A stretch of 64,000 nt of DNA from Streptomyces sp. NRRL S-337 (GCF_000720175.1 NZ_JOIX01000011.1:62001-126000), one strand, 5' to 3'. Positions 34,040-43,724 are shown, numbered from the stretch's first letter. Notes: generated by a model not told the origin, from the letters alone. Translations and numbers: made by a program.

Positions 34040-35029
34040 ATGGAGTGTGTGATTTACCAGGAGCGGACGGGTGAAGGCGAGCCGATCGACTGCCGGCAGC
34101 AGGACGGGGGTTGCCAGGCCGCCTTGGACCGTCTGGCTGGACTGAAGCAGGATGAGTTCGCCTGGATCCGCATGGACAAACCCCGCCAGGAGGAACTGCA
34201 GCGGCTCGGCGCGTACCTGAAGCTGCATCCGCTGGCCATCGAGGACGCGGTCCAGGCCCACCAGCGACCGAAACAGGAGCGCTACGGCGACGTTCTGGCG
34301 GTCGCCGTGAAGACCCTGTGGTTCGTCGAACAGACCGCGGATGTGGAGACCGGCGAAGTGATGATCTTCCTCGGCCCGTCCTTCGCGCTGACCGTACGCC
34401 ACGGCGCGGACGACCCCACGGTGGAGGCTGCGCGCCGGTTCTCGCAGCAGCCGGAGATGGCACGGCTCGGGCCGGTAGGCGTCCTGCACTCGGTGACCGA
34501 TGTGATCGTCGATGCCTACGCCGAGGCCGCCGCCCAAGTACGCGCAGACTTGACGGAGTTGGAGCAGTGCGTGTTCTCACCCGCCCGCGAGGACCTGACC
34601 GAGCGGATCTACTCGCTCAAACGCGAGGTGGTGGAGTTCCGCGACGCCGTCCAGCCGCTCGTGCCGGTGCTGCAGCCCTTCAGCACGTCGCGGGATGACT
34701 GGCCGCGGCAGGTCGTGCCGTACTTCCGTGACGTCACCGACCACCTCACGCGTACCGACACCGAGGTCCGCGCCCTGGATGATCTGCTCGTCTCCGTCCT
34801 GGACGCCCATCTGGCGAAGGTGGGCACCTGGCAGAACGACGACATGCGCCGCATCAGCGCATGGGCGGCGATCTTCGCCATCCCCACCATGGTCGCCGGA
34901 ATCTACGGCATGAACTTCACCCACATGCCCGAACTGGACTGGCGCTACGGCTACCCCTGCGCGCTCGCCGTGATGGCGTTGGGGGCAGGACTGCTGTACC
35001 GGGCCTTCCGCCGCAACGGCTGGCTCTGA
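34040..35029 (+). CDS. corA: Magnesium/cobalt transporter CorA
   Basis: A 329-residue CorA-family channel of normal length. A cytoplasmic alpha/beta funnel makes up residues 1-240 and a long stalk helix leads to two C-terminal transmembrane helices. The signature Gly-Met-Asn is present in GIYGMNFTHMPEL near residue 290. The family forms pentameric Mg2+/Co2+ uptake channels in the plasma membrane. It starts at ATG 34040 with GAGAAGG upstream. It is monocistronic; the following gene starts about 340 bp later with its own leader. Confidence 0.93.
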   Translation: MECVIYQERTGEGEPIDCRQQDGGCQAALDRLAGLKQDEFAWIRMDKPRQEELQRLGAYLKLHPLAIEDAVQAHQRPKQERYGDVLAVAVKTLWFVEQTADVETGEVMIFLGPSFALTVRHGADDPTVEAARRFSQQPEMARLGPVGVLHSVTDVIVDAYAEAAAQVRADLTELEQCVFSPAREDLTERIYSLKREVVEFRDAVQPLVPVLQPFSTSRDDWPRQVVPYFRDVTDHLTRTDTEVRALDDLLVSVLDAHLAKVGTWQNDDMRRISAWAAIFAIPTMVAGIYGMNFTHMPELDWRYGYPCALAVMALGAGLLYRAFRRNGWL

Positions 35030-35369
35030 CGGCGCACCGGCGTTCCGAGTCGGCCGGCGGGAGCTGGCCCGGCCGGCGAGGGCACCGACCGCGGCCTGAT
35101 CCACATATGGCCGCCGGCGCCCAGGCTCCACCGCAATCCATGGACGGTCCGTGGTGTCCAACCCGAGCCGATGGCGGCAACTGCAGAGCTGCGCCCTTCT
35201 GCAGCGTTGCGCGCGACTGTGGCACGGATAGGCCGTTCGGCACCGGCGTGGAGGTGGCGGCCGCCGCCTGGCCACACAAATCGGTACATTTACCCGCCAG
35301 GGTGGACCGGGCTCCCAGGCGCGCCTCTGGTCGCGCCCGGTGCTCATGGACCTCGCAGACGAGGAGAAT

Positions 35370-38300
35370 ATGTTCGATTTGAGTGCGCCGATCGTGACCA
35401 CGTTCCTCGTGTATGCGGTCGCCATGATCGGAGTGGGCGTCTGGGCGTACACCCGCACTCACACCTTCGCCGACTTCGCCCTGGGGAGCCGCAGGCTCAG
35501 CGCGTTGGTCGCCGCCCTGTCCGCAGGGGCCAGTGACATGTCCGGCTGGCTGTTTCTCGCGTTTCCCGGAGCGGTGTACGCGGCCGGCATCGGCGCCAGT
35601 TGGATCGCAGTCGGCCTGGCGGTCGGCACCTACCTCAACTGGCGGTTCGTCGCGCCGAGGCTGCGCACCTACACCGAGCGTGCCGAGAACGCCTTGAGCC
35701 TGTCGGCCTACCTGGAGGAGCGGTTCGAGGACCGCACCCGGATGCTCAGGATGGTCTCGGCGGTGGTCACCCTCGTGTTCTTCACCGTCTACGTCGCCAG
35801 CGGTCTGGTGGCCGGCGGGTTGCTGTTCGAGCATGTCTTCGACGTCCGTTTCGGGCTCGGGGTGACCCTGATGGCCCTGGTGATAGTCATCTACTCGGGC
35901 CTGGGCGGCTTCCTCGCCGTGAGCCTGACGCACGTGATGCAGGCGACCCTGATGTTCCTCGCCCTGCTCGTGGTCCCCCTGACCGGTATCGGAGCCCTCG
36001 GAGGCTTCCGGGAACTGGCCGATGCCCTCCACAAGAAGGCACCGGGCCTGCTGGACATGGGGTCCAAGGTCAACTACGCCGACGGGCAGTGGTCGGCAGG
36101 CGGGTCGCTCGGCGCCGTCGCGATCGTTTCGCTGCTCGCCTGGGGCCTCGGCTACTTCGGTCAGCCGCACATCCTGGCCCGCTTCATGGGCATCCGCAGC
36201 ACCCGTGCCATCCCCGCGGCCCGCCGTATCGAAACGGGGTGGGTCGTCGTCGTACTCGCCGGCGCCACACTCGTCGGCCTCGCGGGGATCGGGCGGCTCG
36301 GCACGCCGCTCCACGACCCCGAGACGGTGTACATCGTCCTCAGTCGCCTCCTGCTCAATCCCTGGATCGCCGGGGTGATGCTGATCGCCGTACTGGCCGC
36401 GATCATGTCGACCGCGGACAGCCAGCTCCTCGTGTCGTCCGTCGCGCTCACGGAGGACTTCTACCGCGCGTTCCTCAAGCGGCGCGCTCCGGACAGGGTG
36501 CTGGTGCGGGTCGGCCGCGGCGCCGTCGTCGCGGTGATCCTCGTGGCCTTCCTGATCGCGCTCAACGGCGGCGGGCTGCTGGGCATCGTCGCCTACGCCT
36601 GGGCGGGCTTCGGGGCCGCCTTCGGGCCGGTCATCCTCCTCTCGCTGTACTGGCCGCGGATGACCTGGGCGGGAGCCATGGCCGGGATCGTGTCGGGCGC
36701 GACCACGGTGCTTCTCTGGAAAAAGATCAATGGGCTGCTCGGGCCACTCGAATCGGGCATCTACGAAATGGTGCCGGGTGTACTGGTCGCCACGGTCGCC
36801 GCACTGGTCTTCGGCCGGTTCGTCGGCCAGCCGCCGAAACGGGCCTTCTGGCGGATGCCGGGAGGCGGGACGAGCCAGCTGATGCTCACGCCGTTCCTCA
36901 CCCACGCACCGGTCGGCATGGCCATCCTGGATACGGATCTGCGCTACGTCTGGGTGAACGAGCCCCTGGGTCGCCTGATCCCCCTCGAACAACGACTTGG
37001 GCGGCAGGTGGGGGAAGTACTGCCGAGGGCCGAGGCGGAAGCCTTCGAGGAGCGGATGCGCAGGGTTCTTGAGACCGGGCACCCGGTGCTGGACTACGAG
37101 TTCCGCAGCCCCAGCTACGCCGATCCCGACCGTACGCGCGCGGCCTCCGCCTCGTTCTTCGCCATGAAGGACCGTCAGGGCCGGTACGTGGGCATCTGGT
37201 ACATGGTCATCGACGTCACCGAGCGCTGGCGGGCCCAGGAACGCCTGGCTCTGCTGAACGACGCCGGTGCCCGTATCGGCAGCACACTGGAAGTGACGCG
37301 GACCGCGCAGGAACTGGCCGACGAGGTCGTACCGTCCGTCGCCGAGTTCGTCGCCGTCGACCTGCTGGACTCGGTCATGAGGGGCGAGGAGCCGGCTCCC
37401 GGACCGGTCGGCATGACGCCCGTCATCCGCCGAGCGGGGCAGCAGTCGGTGCGCGAGGGCTGTCCGGAGGCGTCTCTGGCCGTGGGCGAAACGGTCCGGC
37501 GCGCTCCCTCGTCGCCCGTGACCCGCTGCCTGTTGGAAAGCAGGACTCTCGTCGAACGGATCCTGGACCGCTCCACCAGTGCCTGGGTGACCGAAGACCA
37601 GTCACTGGGCGCCTCCATCCGTGAGTTCGACTTCCGCTCGCTGATGGTGGTTCCGGTGCGGGCGCGGGGCGTCACCCTTGGCGTGGCGACGTTCGCCCGC
37701 TCCCGGCGTCGGGGTCCCTTCGAGGACGACGACGTGCGTCTCGCGGAGGAACTCGTCTCCCGCGCGGCGGTGTGCGTGGACAACGCGCGCCGCTTCACCC
37801 GCGAGCGCACCGCGGCCCGCTCCATGCAGCGTTACCTGCTGCCGCAGGAGCTCACGGGAGGGTCCGCCCTGGAGGTGGCGTCGTGGTATCTCCCGGCGGA
37901 TGCCCCCAGCGGTGTGGGCGGCGACTGGTTCGACGTGATTCCGCTCTCCGGTGCCCGGGTTGCCCTGGTCGTCGGGGACGTCGTCGGACACGGCATGAAC
38001 GCGGCGGCGACCATGGGGCGTCTGCGCACCGCGGTACGCACGCTCGCCGATCTGGACCTCCCCCCGGACGAACTGCTGGCCCACCTGGACGACCTGGTCA
38101 TCGGCCTCATGGGGCCGGCGGAGGCCGAGGACGAGGCTGCGGGTGCCGCGTTCATGGGTGCCACCTGTCTGTACGCCGTGTACGACCCGGTCAGCAGACG
38201 GTTCACGCTCGCCCGGGCCGGTCACCTCCCACCGGTGATCACCGGCCCCGACGGCACCGCCAACGTCCTCGACCTGGCCGCCGGACCGCCACTCGGCCTC

Positions 38301-38939
38301 GGGTATCTCCCCTTCGAGTCCGTCGAACTGGAACTGGCCGAAGGCAGCCTCATCGCCCTCTACACCGACGGCCTCATCGAGACCTTCGACCGGGATCTCG
38401 ACGTCGGGCTCTCCCGACTGGGCGACGCCCTGGTGGCGCCCGCTCAGACGCTGGAGGAGATCGGTCTGCGTGCGGTCGACGCCCTGCTGACCGGTCCGCC
38501 AGCCGACGACGCAGCCCTACTCCTCGCCCGTACCCACGTCCTGGCTCCGGACCGGGTCGTGTCATGGGAACTGCCCAGCGACCCGGCGGCCGTGGCGAAC
38601 GCCCGCGCCCTCACCGGCCGGCAGTTGACGGAGTGGGGCATGGACGACCTGACGTTCACCACGGAGCTCATCGTCAGCGAGCTGGTCACCAACGCCATCC
38701 GCCATGCGACCGGACCGGTAAGTCTGCGCCTGATCCGGGACCGCGGCCTGATCTGCGAGGTCTCCGACGCCAGCAGCACTTCGCCGCGCCTGCGCCATGC
38801 CCGGACCACCGACGAGGGAGGGCGGGGCCTACTGATCGTGGCTCAACTAGCCCGGCGATGGGGCACCCGTTACACGATGACCGGCAAGATCATCTGGACG
38901 GAGCAGGACATTGCCGCCAACATGGGCGCCCGGTGGTGA
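35370..38939 (+). CDS. PutP-like sodium/solute symporter fused to PAS-GAF-SpoIIE-HATPase modules
   Basis: A 1189-residue fusion. Residues 1-485 are a complete sodium:solute symporter of the PutP type, 12-13 hydrophobic helices with hallmark stretches ALSAGASDMSGWLFLAFPGA, GLGYFGQPHILARFMGIR and AIMSTADSQLLVSS. They are followed by a PAS domain (LTHAPVGMAILDTDLRYVWV, near 510) and a GAF domain (about 627-800). Next is a PP2C-type SpoIIE phosphatase (GGDWFDVIPLSG near 850, then VVGDVVGHGMNAA, then IALYTDGLIE near 994). Last is an anti-sigma-type HATPase (SELVTNAIRHATGPVSL near 1102, then GGRGLLIVAQLARRWG). Start ATG 35370 follows GAGGAG with short spacing; an in-frame ATG lies at 35346. It likely couples solute or ion uptake to a partner-switching sigma-factor pathway. 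No anti-sigma antagonist gene is adjacent. Confidence 0.9.
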   Translation: MFDLSAPIVTTFLVYAVAMIGVGVWAYTRTHTFADFALGSRRLSALVAALSAGASDMSGWLFLAFPGAVYAAGIGASWIAVGLAVGTYLNWRFVAPRLRTYTERAENALSLSAYLEERFEDRTRMLRMVSAVVTLVFFTVYVASGLVAGGLLFEHVFDVRFGLGVTLMALVIVIYSGLGGFLAVSLTHVMQATLMFLALLVVPLTGIGALGGFRELADALHKKAPGLLDMGSKVNYADGQWSAGGSLGAVAIVSLLAWGLGYFGQPHILARFMGIRSTRAIPAARRIETGWVVVVLAGATLVGLAGIGRLGTPLHDPETVYIVLSRLLLNPWIAGVMLIAVLAAIMSTADSQLLVSSVALTEDFYRAFLKRRAPDRVLVRVGRGAVVAVILVAFLIALNGGGLLGIVAYAWAGFGAAFGPVILLSLYWPRMTWAGAMAGIVSGATTVLLWKKINGLLGPLESGIYEMVPGVLVATVAALVFGRFVGQPPKRAFWRMPGGGTSQLMLTPFLTHAPVGMAILDTDLRYVWVNEPLGRLIPLEQRLGRQVGEVLPRAEAEAFEERMRRVLETGHPVLDYEFRSPSYADPDRTRAASASFFAMKDRQGRYVGIWYMVIDVTERWRAQERLALLNDAGARIGSTLEVTRTAQELADEVVPSVAEFVAVDLLDSVMRGEEPAPGPVGMTPVIRRAGQQSVREGCPEASLAVGETVRRAPSSPVTRCLLESRTLVERILDRSTSAWVTEDQSLGASIREFDFRSLMVVPVRARGVTLGVATFARSRRRGPFEDDDVRLAEELVSRAAVCVDNARRFTRERTAARSMQRYLLPQELTGGSALEVASWYLPADAPSGVGGDWFDVIPLSGARVALVVGDVVGHGMNAAATMGRLRTAVRTLADLDLPPDELLAHLDDLVIGLMGPAEAEDEAAGAAFMGATCLYAVYDPVSRRFTLARAGHLPPVITGPDGTANVLDLAAGPPLGLGYLPFESVELELAEGSLIALYTDGLIETFDRDLDVGLSRLGDALVAPAQTLEEIGLRAVDALLTGPPADDAALLLARTHVLAPDRVVSWELPSDPAAVANARALTGRQLTEWGMDDLTFTTELIVSELVTNAIRHATGPVSLRLIRDRGLICEVSDASSTSPRLRHARTTDEGGRGLLIVAQLARRWGTRYTMTGKIIWTEQDIAANMGARW

Positions 38940-39973
38940 GCGGGTCCCGTACAGGCCAGGCAAGACGGTAACCCGGATCCCACGGGCCCGCGTCGTGGGC
39001 GGACCGCGCAGGACCGCGCTGCAGCACGGCACCTACCGGTAGGCGCCAGACGTAGTTGCGAATAAACAATTTCCGGACTGCTCGGAGAATTCGCGTCCGA
39101 GCTCGTCCACGGGATGCATACCAAACTCGCCAAAGATAAGTTGATCGACTGATTTTGCCGCCGTGAGCCTAGTCGGCCCGTTCACTGTGGCCGCGAGGTC
39201 GACGATGGGTGGGGTTCCGCCATCAAGGGCGGTACGCATCTTCAGTACCGGCGTTCTCGGCGCCACCCAGACCAAGGGCGGGAGGACCAGGCTCAGCGAA
39301 TTCGCCGACGCCGTCAACGCCTACACGATCAACGACGCATCGCCAAGCAAACATTTCCTCGCCATCGGAAGCTTGCAACTTCGGCGTTCGCCACATTGCA
39401 CACAGTTCGCCACATTGCACACAGCTGGATACCGACAAAGAGTGACACTGAAGAACGAGCTCGGGATGCGGAAATTATGGAACGGCACCTTTAACCAATT
39501 CCTGGGTTTAAGCTAGATTTCTCGCTTATTGATGTCTCGTCGTCCCACATTTCGTCCGCCGACCGCATCAGAAGTCCGCCGGACAGTACTTCTCCACCTG
39601 CCAAGCGGGCGAGGCGAGACCAATCGCCTCAAGTGCCACCGTCCTGTGGCTACCGCCGAGGACGGGGTACGCCCCGTCCGCCGGACACCGCAGCGCGCGA
39701 ACGATGGCGCTGGTTGCCGGAGAGTGAGGTTGGTCCGCCGGTACGCCGCGACCAGCAACACAGATCCGCCAGCGGCAGGCTCCAAGGACGGCCCCTACGG
39801 ACCGGATCCGCCCCCTCGCATCTCAAGGCCGCGATCCGGCTGCCCAACTGACGTGGGCTCAGCCCGTGAAGGGCGCCATCCAGGACGTCCTCGACGCCGT
39901 GATCACACCAGCCATAGCAAGATCATCTCGCTCGTAACCAGCAGGTACGGGTCATCTCGCAGCCATGCCTCCG
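38940..39973. other. 1-kb gap with AT-richer stretch and no convincing gene
   Basis: GC content falls visibly between about 39030 and 39560. A minus-strand frame at 39033-39317 (94 codons, with a TTA codon and a plausible C-terminus FGEFGMHPVDELGREFSEQS) may be a short or truncated gene. Plus-strand fragments near 39866 (KGAIQDVLDAVITPAIARSS) also look like coding debris. A 19-bp tandem repeat lies at 39387-39424. A short hairpin CCCACG/CGTGGG follows the symporter gene near 38980. No transposase or integrase was recognised. Confidence 0.5.
39387..39424. repeat. Perfect 19-bp tandem direct repeat
   Basis: TTCGCCACATTGCACACAG occurs at 39387-39405 and again, directly adjoining, at 39406-39424. 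It is located in the AT-richer non-coding stretch. It could be a regulator site or a duplication scar. Confidence 0.9.
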
Positions 39974-40366
39974 TCAGCGATCGCGGACAGGTTCAAGGAA
40001 CTCAAGCCGATTGCCCAGCCTGTCGAACGCGTAGAAGCGATTGTGTCCAGGGAAGTTGTCATCCCAGGTGACGCTCACCCCATGGTCTTCCCATCGCGTG
40101 GCGAGCGCTTGGAGCGAGGTCACAAGAATGCCCGGATGCGCCTTCCGGTTCGGACGGAACTCCTCTTCAACCCCCAAGTGGACCTCCAGACCACCGCCGC
40201 GAAACCAGCACCCACCACGAGCCGCTAGCGTCGGCGGCTTCTTGAGCTCTGTCATCCCGAGAACGCCTCCCCAGAAGTCGCGGCAGAGCTCTTCAGTTCC
40301 TGGAGGGATGGCCAGCTGCACGTGATGCAGGCCACCCAAGGCGTATCCGAGCGCTTCTTGAGTCAT
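39974..40366 (-). CDS. VOC (glyoxalase/bleomycin-resistance fold) protein
   Basis: A 130-residue single-module VOC protein made of two beta-alpha-beta-beta-beta units. First unit: GLHHVQLAIPPGTEELCRDF with a candidate metal His, then GLEVHLGVEEEF. Second unit: HPGILVTSLQALATRWEDHG, with the terminal metal Glu in RLEFLEPVRDR. Start ATG 40366 follows GAGGAGGAG, a strong binding site. The family includes dioxygenases, glyoxalases and drug-binding proteins; members with this layout are often just annotated as glyoxalase. A perfect palindrome lies 26 bp upstream, suggesting repression by a MarR-like factor. Confidence 0.88.
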   Translation of the reverse strand: MTQEALGYALGGLHHVQLAIPPGTEELCRDFWGGVLGMTELKKPPTLAARGGCWFRGGGLEVHLGVEEEFRPNRKAHPGILVTSLQALATRWEDHGVSVTWDDNFPGHNRFYAFDRLGNRLEFLEPVRDR

Positions 40367-40392
40367 CTCTCCTCCTCACCTTCCAGGCGGAA

Positions 40393-40408
40393 ATCTTGAT
40401 GTCAAGAT
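40393..40408. promoter_or_regulatory. Perfect inverted repeat upstream of the VOC gene
   Basis: ATCTTGATGTCAAGAT consists of 7-bp arms (40393-40399 and 40402-40408) around TG. Such TTGA...TCAA palindromes are typical MarR-family operators. It lies 26 bp upstream of the VOC start codon, where it would overlap the promoter. No MarR gene is adjacent, so the regulator would act from elsewhere. Confidence 0.6.
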
Positions 40409-40731
40409 AATGAGGTCGCATGGATCCGACAAGAGGACGGCTGGGCAGGGACAGGCAGGCGGATCGAGTCATGCCAAGTCACAAGAAGGGGGTCGCTGGG
40501 CCCGTTGGGGGCGTGAGACGGGGAGGCGACTGGTGCATGACGGTCGCCGCTCACCGCGTTGTCCCGGACCCCGGTCGGCTGGCTCGGGGAACAGGTCGTC
40601 CACGATGCGGTGCCGGCCGCTGTGCGGCCGGAGTACAAGCAGATCTGTCGGGTGCGGTGCAACGTGGCAGGGCCTGTCCCGGCCCCGTGGGCGGATCAGG
40701 GGCACAGCCCGTCGTCGGGCCGCGGGGACGG
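40409..40731. other. 323-bp gap without a convincing gene
   Basis: The stretch between the VOC operator and the 3' end of the hydrolase gene contains only open frames with Arg/Pro-rich, non-homologous translations. No hairpin, repeat or RNA gene was identified. Confidence 0.4.
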
Positions 40732-41508
40732 TCAGGCTGCCGGCGCGAATGCGGTGATGGCGTCGACGAGGTCGGCCGGGGCTTCCAGCGGGATCAGGTG
40801 ACCGGTGTGGGGGACCACCACGAAGTCGGCTTGGGAGAGGTAGGGCACCAGGTTGTCGCGGAGCACGCCGACGGGCTCCACCTGGTCGTGTTCTCCGGCG
40901 ACGACGAGAGCGGGCACGCTGACCATGCGCGCGTGCTCGGTGATGTCCTGCGCGATGCCGCGCCGCGGCCACTCGGTGCGGGCGGCGTCGGTGACGGTCC
41001 GCGAATCGGTCACGATCTGCGCCTTGACCGAAGCGGGCAGCTCGGTCGCGGTGAGGACGTGATCCCGCGCCCCGGCCACGGACTCGGCGGAGTCGTAGGC
41101 GTGCGACAGGGCTTCCTGGTACTCGGGAGTGACCTGTGCGGCGGGCTTCGCCGGGCCGGAGCCGACGAGAACGATGCCGCGCAAGCCGGCGGGCCGGGTG
41201 GCCGCGACCAGCTGTGCGACCTTGCCCCCCATCGAATGCCCCACCAGGACGTAGTCGGTGACCCCCGCATCCGCGAGCACGGCGAGCATGTCGTCGGCGA
41301 GCTGACCGAGCGTATAGGGACCGGGCAGAGCGCTCGACCGGCTCCACCCGCGGAAGTCGACCGTGAGCACGTCACGGCCCGCCAGGCGGTCGACGACGAG
41401 GTCCCAGGTGCGGGCAGAACCACCCCAATAGTGCAGGAACACCAGAGTCGGCCCGGTCCCCGGCCGATGGTCGTAAGCGGGCAGAAGCGTCTGCTGCGTC
41501 GTGTTCAT
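40732..41508 (-). CDS. Alpha/beta hydrolase
   Basis: A 258-residue alpha/beta-hydrolase-fold enzyme. Start ATG 41508 after GGAAG. The oxyanion region is LVFLHYWGGSARTWD and the nucleophile elbow is VGHSMGGKVAQLV (Ser near residue 95). The acid lies in PALVVAGEHDQVEP and the catalytic His in VVPHTGHLIPLEAP. Length and order match carboxylesterase/lactonase-type hydrolases of the family. It is transcribed divergently from an AraC-type regulator gene with a 93-bp gap, so the regulator probably controls it. Substrate unknown. Confidence 0.92.
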   Translation of the reverse strand: MNTTQQTLLPAYDHRPGTGPTLVFLHYWGGSARTWDLVVDRLAGRDVLTVDFRGWSRSSALPGPYTLGQLADDMLAVLADAGVTDYVLVGHSMGGKVAQLVAATRPAGLRGIVLVGSGPAKPAAQVTPEYQEALSHAYDSAESVAGARDHVLTATELPASVKAQIVTDSRTVTDAARTEWPRRGIAQDITEHARMVSVPALVVAGEHDQVEPVGVLRDNLVPYLSQADFVVVPHTGHLIPLEAPADLVDAITAFAPAA

Positions 41509-41601
41509 GATGGCTCTTCCGGTCGATGCTCTAGGCGATTGCCCTGTGTATTCATTGAAACTTCTGCACCCGCGCGGGGCATCGGCGTGACTGGTCGCCC
41601 G

Positions 41602-42447
41602 ATGGTGAAAACTGGACACGTGAGCGTGATCCGGCAGATGACCTACCAGCCCGCAGGACGCCGCGCCGCCTCGGTCGAGACGATGACGTTCGGCCGCCTT
41701 CGCGAGCTGAACGACGGCGGCACGCAGCGCGCCGACTTCCACGTCCTTGCCGTCATCGACGCCGGACCCGGCTCAGTCACGGTCGATTTCCACCTCCACC
41801 CGCTCCGAGATCGGTCCGCGGTGTGGATTCCCCCCGGCGCGGTGCACCGGTGGGACGACATCGCCGAAGTGGCAGGGCACCTCGTGCTGTTCGTGCCGAC
41901 CGCGCCGGTCACCCACGCCACCCGAGAACTCGTCGCCTCCCCGGACCTGGCCGCGCACTGGAGCATCCCCGACGCCGACTGGCCCTTCGTCGACACGGCG
42001 CGCAGCCATCTCCTCCTCGAAGCGTCCGCCCCACCCAGTGACTCCTCGACGGAGCTGCCCGAAATCCTGCTCTCCGCGCTCATCACCCGGCTGCACCCAC
42101 CGCACGCCGAAGCACGGCTCACACATCCGGTGTTCCGGTTGTTCCGCTCCAGCGTCGAAGCGCACTTCCGGCAACACCACGACGCCGGCTACTACGCCCG
42201 TGCGCTGGGATACGCGCCCCGCACCCTCTCACGAGCGGTGCAGCAGGCCACCGGCCGCACCGCGAAGGCGTACATCGTCGAACGGATCACCCTGGAAGCC
42301 AAACGGCTCCTCGCACACGACCGCCTCACCGCCGCGCGCTGTGCCGACATACTCGGCTTCTCCGACGCATCCAACTTCTCGGTGTTCTTCCACAAGGCCA
42401 CAGGCAAACGCCCGGGCGCGTGGCAGGCGACGGTGGCCGCCGAGTGA
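41602..42447 (+). CDS. AraC-family regulator, divergent from the hydrolase
   Basis: A 281-residue AraC-type regulator. The N-terminal half is a cupin-like sensor (FHVLAVIDAGPGSVTVDFHL, then IPPGAVHRWDDI). The C-terminal 100 residues hold the two helix-turn-helix motifs (YYARALGYAPRTLSRAVQQ and CADILGFSDASNFSVFFHKA). The ATG at 41602 is the first in-frame start after the hydrolase; GTG 41620 and ATG 41638 are alternatives and none has a strong binding site. It probably senses the substrate or product of the neighbouring hydrolase. Confidence 0.88.
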   Translation: MVKTGHVSVIRQMTYQPAGRRAASVETMTFGRLRELNDGGTQRADFHVLAVIDAGPGSVTVDFHLHPLRDRSAVWIPPGAVHRWDDIAEVAGHLVLFVPTAPVTHATRELVASPDLAAHWSIPDADWPFVDTARSHLLLEASAPPSDSSTELPEILLSALITRLHPPHAEARLTHPVFRLFRSSVEAHFRQHHDAGYYARALGYAPRTLSRAVQQATGRTAKAYIVERITLEAKRLLAHDRLTAARCADILGFSDASNFSVFFHKATGKRPGAWQATVAAE

Positions 42448-43251
42448 GGAGATGCGCACAAGAACACTCATATCTGTCATCACGTGGCGTCACAACCCCA
42501 TGATCACCTGAACTCCACGCTCACCTCTCTGTATCGGTGCGCCACCGTGCCTACCCGCGCGACCTCTTATGGGACAAGCCTCAGCGGGCGCCGGCGCCAC
42601 GTTCGGTCACAGCTGGCGGCCGTCTCGGCTGTCGGCCGTCTCGGCTGTCGGCCGTCTCGGGTGGTCCTTTGAGGGCAAAGGGCGGGGTCACAGCCTTGCG
42701 AACCGGTCTCTGCCGGCCGCATCAGGCCGCTGGGGTCGGAGTCGGTGACGGGGCTACTGCCCGCGTAGGTGGAGCCGTTGAGGGACTGCGAATCCCAAGG
42801 CCAGCAGCCCCGGCCGGGACCTGCGCCCGCTGCGCGACCCGGATGCTCCCGAGTGGGACGAGGACGACGGGGCCCTGGACTGGCCTGGGCTTTCCCAGGC
42901 TGCGCGGGTGTCATCCGCGGTCGCTGACCCGCTGCGCCTCGCCTTGATCGTCAACCTGCGCCACACGGTCGCGAGCCGGTCGGGTCAGTCCGCTCTGCGG
43001 TGATGGCCCGGACGCCTTCGGGCGGTCACAGCCCAGATGGATGCAGGATGCGCCCCTGGTCATCGAGCCGTGTGTGCGCTGGACCGATCTGTCGTGCGAG
43101 AAGCGGTTCGCGGTTCGCTTCGGGCGAGCGTGAGTTTCGTCGACGAGGTCAGCGAGACAGTCCAGCCGGCCCGGACCTCGTCTCGTGAGTCGTCGTTGAG
43201 CACCGTGTGCGTATCAGGTGACGGATGCTCAGCGATGGCTGGGCCCGCCGG
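42448..43251. other. 804-bp gap with tandem repeat and degraded coding debris
   Basis: It holds three 16-bp tandem units at 42615-42662. A plus-strand frame from about 42810 to a TGA at 43002-43004 looks coding (RDLRPLRDPDAPEWDEDDGA, then DWPGLSQAARVSSAVADPLR) but has no start or known family, so it is likely the end of a lost gene. No RNA gene was seen. Confidence 0.45.
42615..42662. repeat. Three 16-bp tandem units
   Basis: Units at 42615, 42631 and 42647 share GGCCGTCTCGG with one or two differences each. Non-coding minisatellite. Confidence 0.85.
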
Positions 43252-43545
43252 TCAGTCGATGCCTTCGATGATGCGGAAGTCGCGCTCGAAGCCGTCGGGG
43301 AGGGCCACCAGCGCCTTCTGGTATGCCTCGCTCTCGTATGCCGCGACCGCCTGTTCAAAGCTGTCGAACTCGATCAGAACGACGCGTTCGGTGATTCCGG
43401 CCTCGTGGGCGACGACTCGACCGAAATTGGACAGGACGCGCCCGCCCCCAGCCCGGACAGCCAGACCCGCCAGCGCGTTGTAGTCAGTCAGCCCCTCAGG
43501 GTCGGAAATGGCGGGGTAGACACTGACCCCGTAGCCCTTGGCCAT
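43252..43545 (-). CDS. DUF1330-type small protein
   Basis: A 97-residue protein of the dimeric ferredoxin-like DUF1330 group. Start ATG 43545 follows a perfect AGGAGG; the frame is open slightly further but has no binding site there. It reads MAKGYGVSVYPAISDPEGL, then VVLIEFDSFEQAVAAYES and YQKALVALPDGFERDFRIIE, matching the family in length and pattern. Biochemical role unknown. It is transcribed divergently from a GlxA-type regulator, which probably controls it. Confidence 0.9.
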   Translation of the reverse strand: MAKGYGVSVYPAISDPEGLTDYNALAGLAVRAGGGRVLSNFGRVVAHEAGITERVVLIEFDSFEQAVAAYESEAYQKALVALPDGFERDFRIIEGID

Positions 43546-43724
43546 GGAAACCTCCTGTGCTCGGCCGGACACGTCCGACTCGAATTGACACTCAGATTGC
43601 TCGATCCCGACGACGGCCCGGGGGCGAGGTTCTCAAATACCTCCGTCGAGGTCATGCCTCGATCCTTGCCGTTCGAGCCGGCCTCGGCCATGGCGGAATG
43701 GTCAGCCTCCGATACATTCTCGCC

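Noticed and set aside
40420..41601. Long N-terminal extension of the AraC-type regulator
   Set aside because: It runs antisense through the hydrolase gene and has no homology before about 41602.
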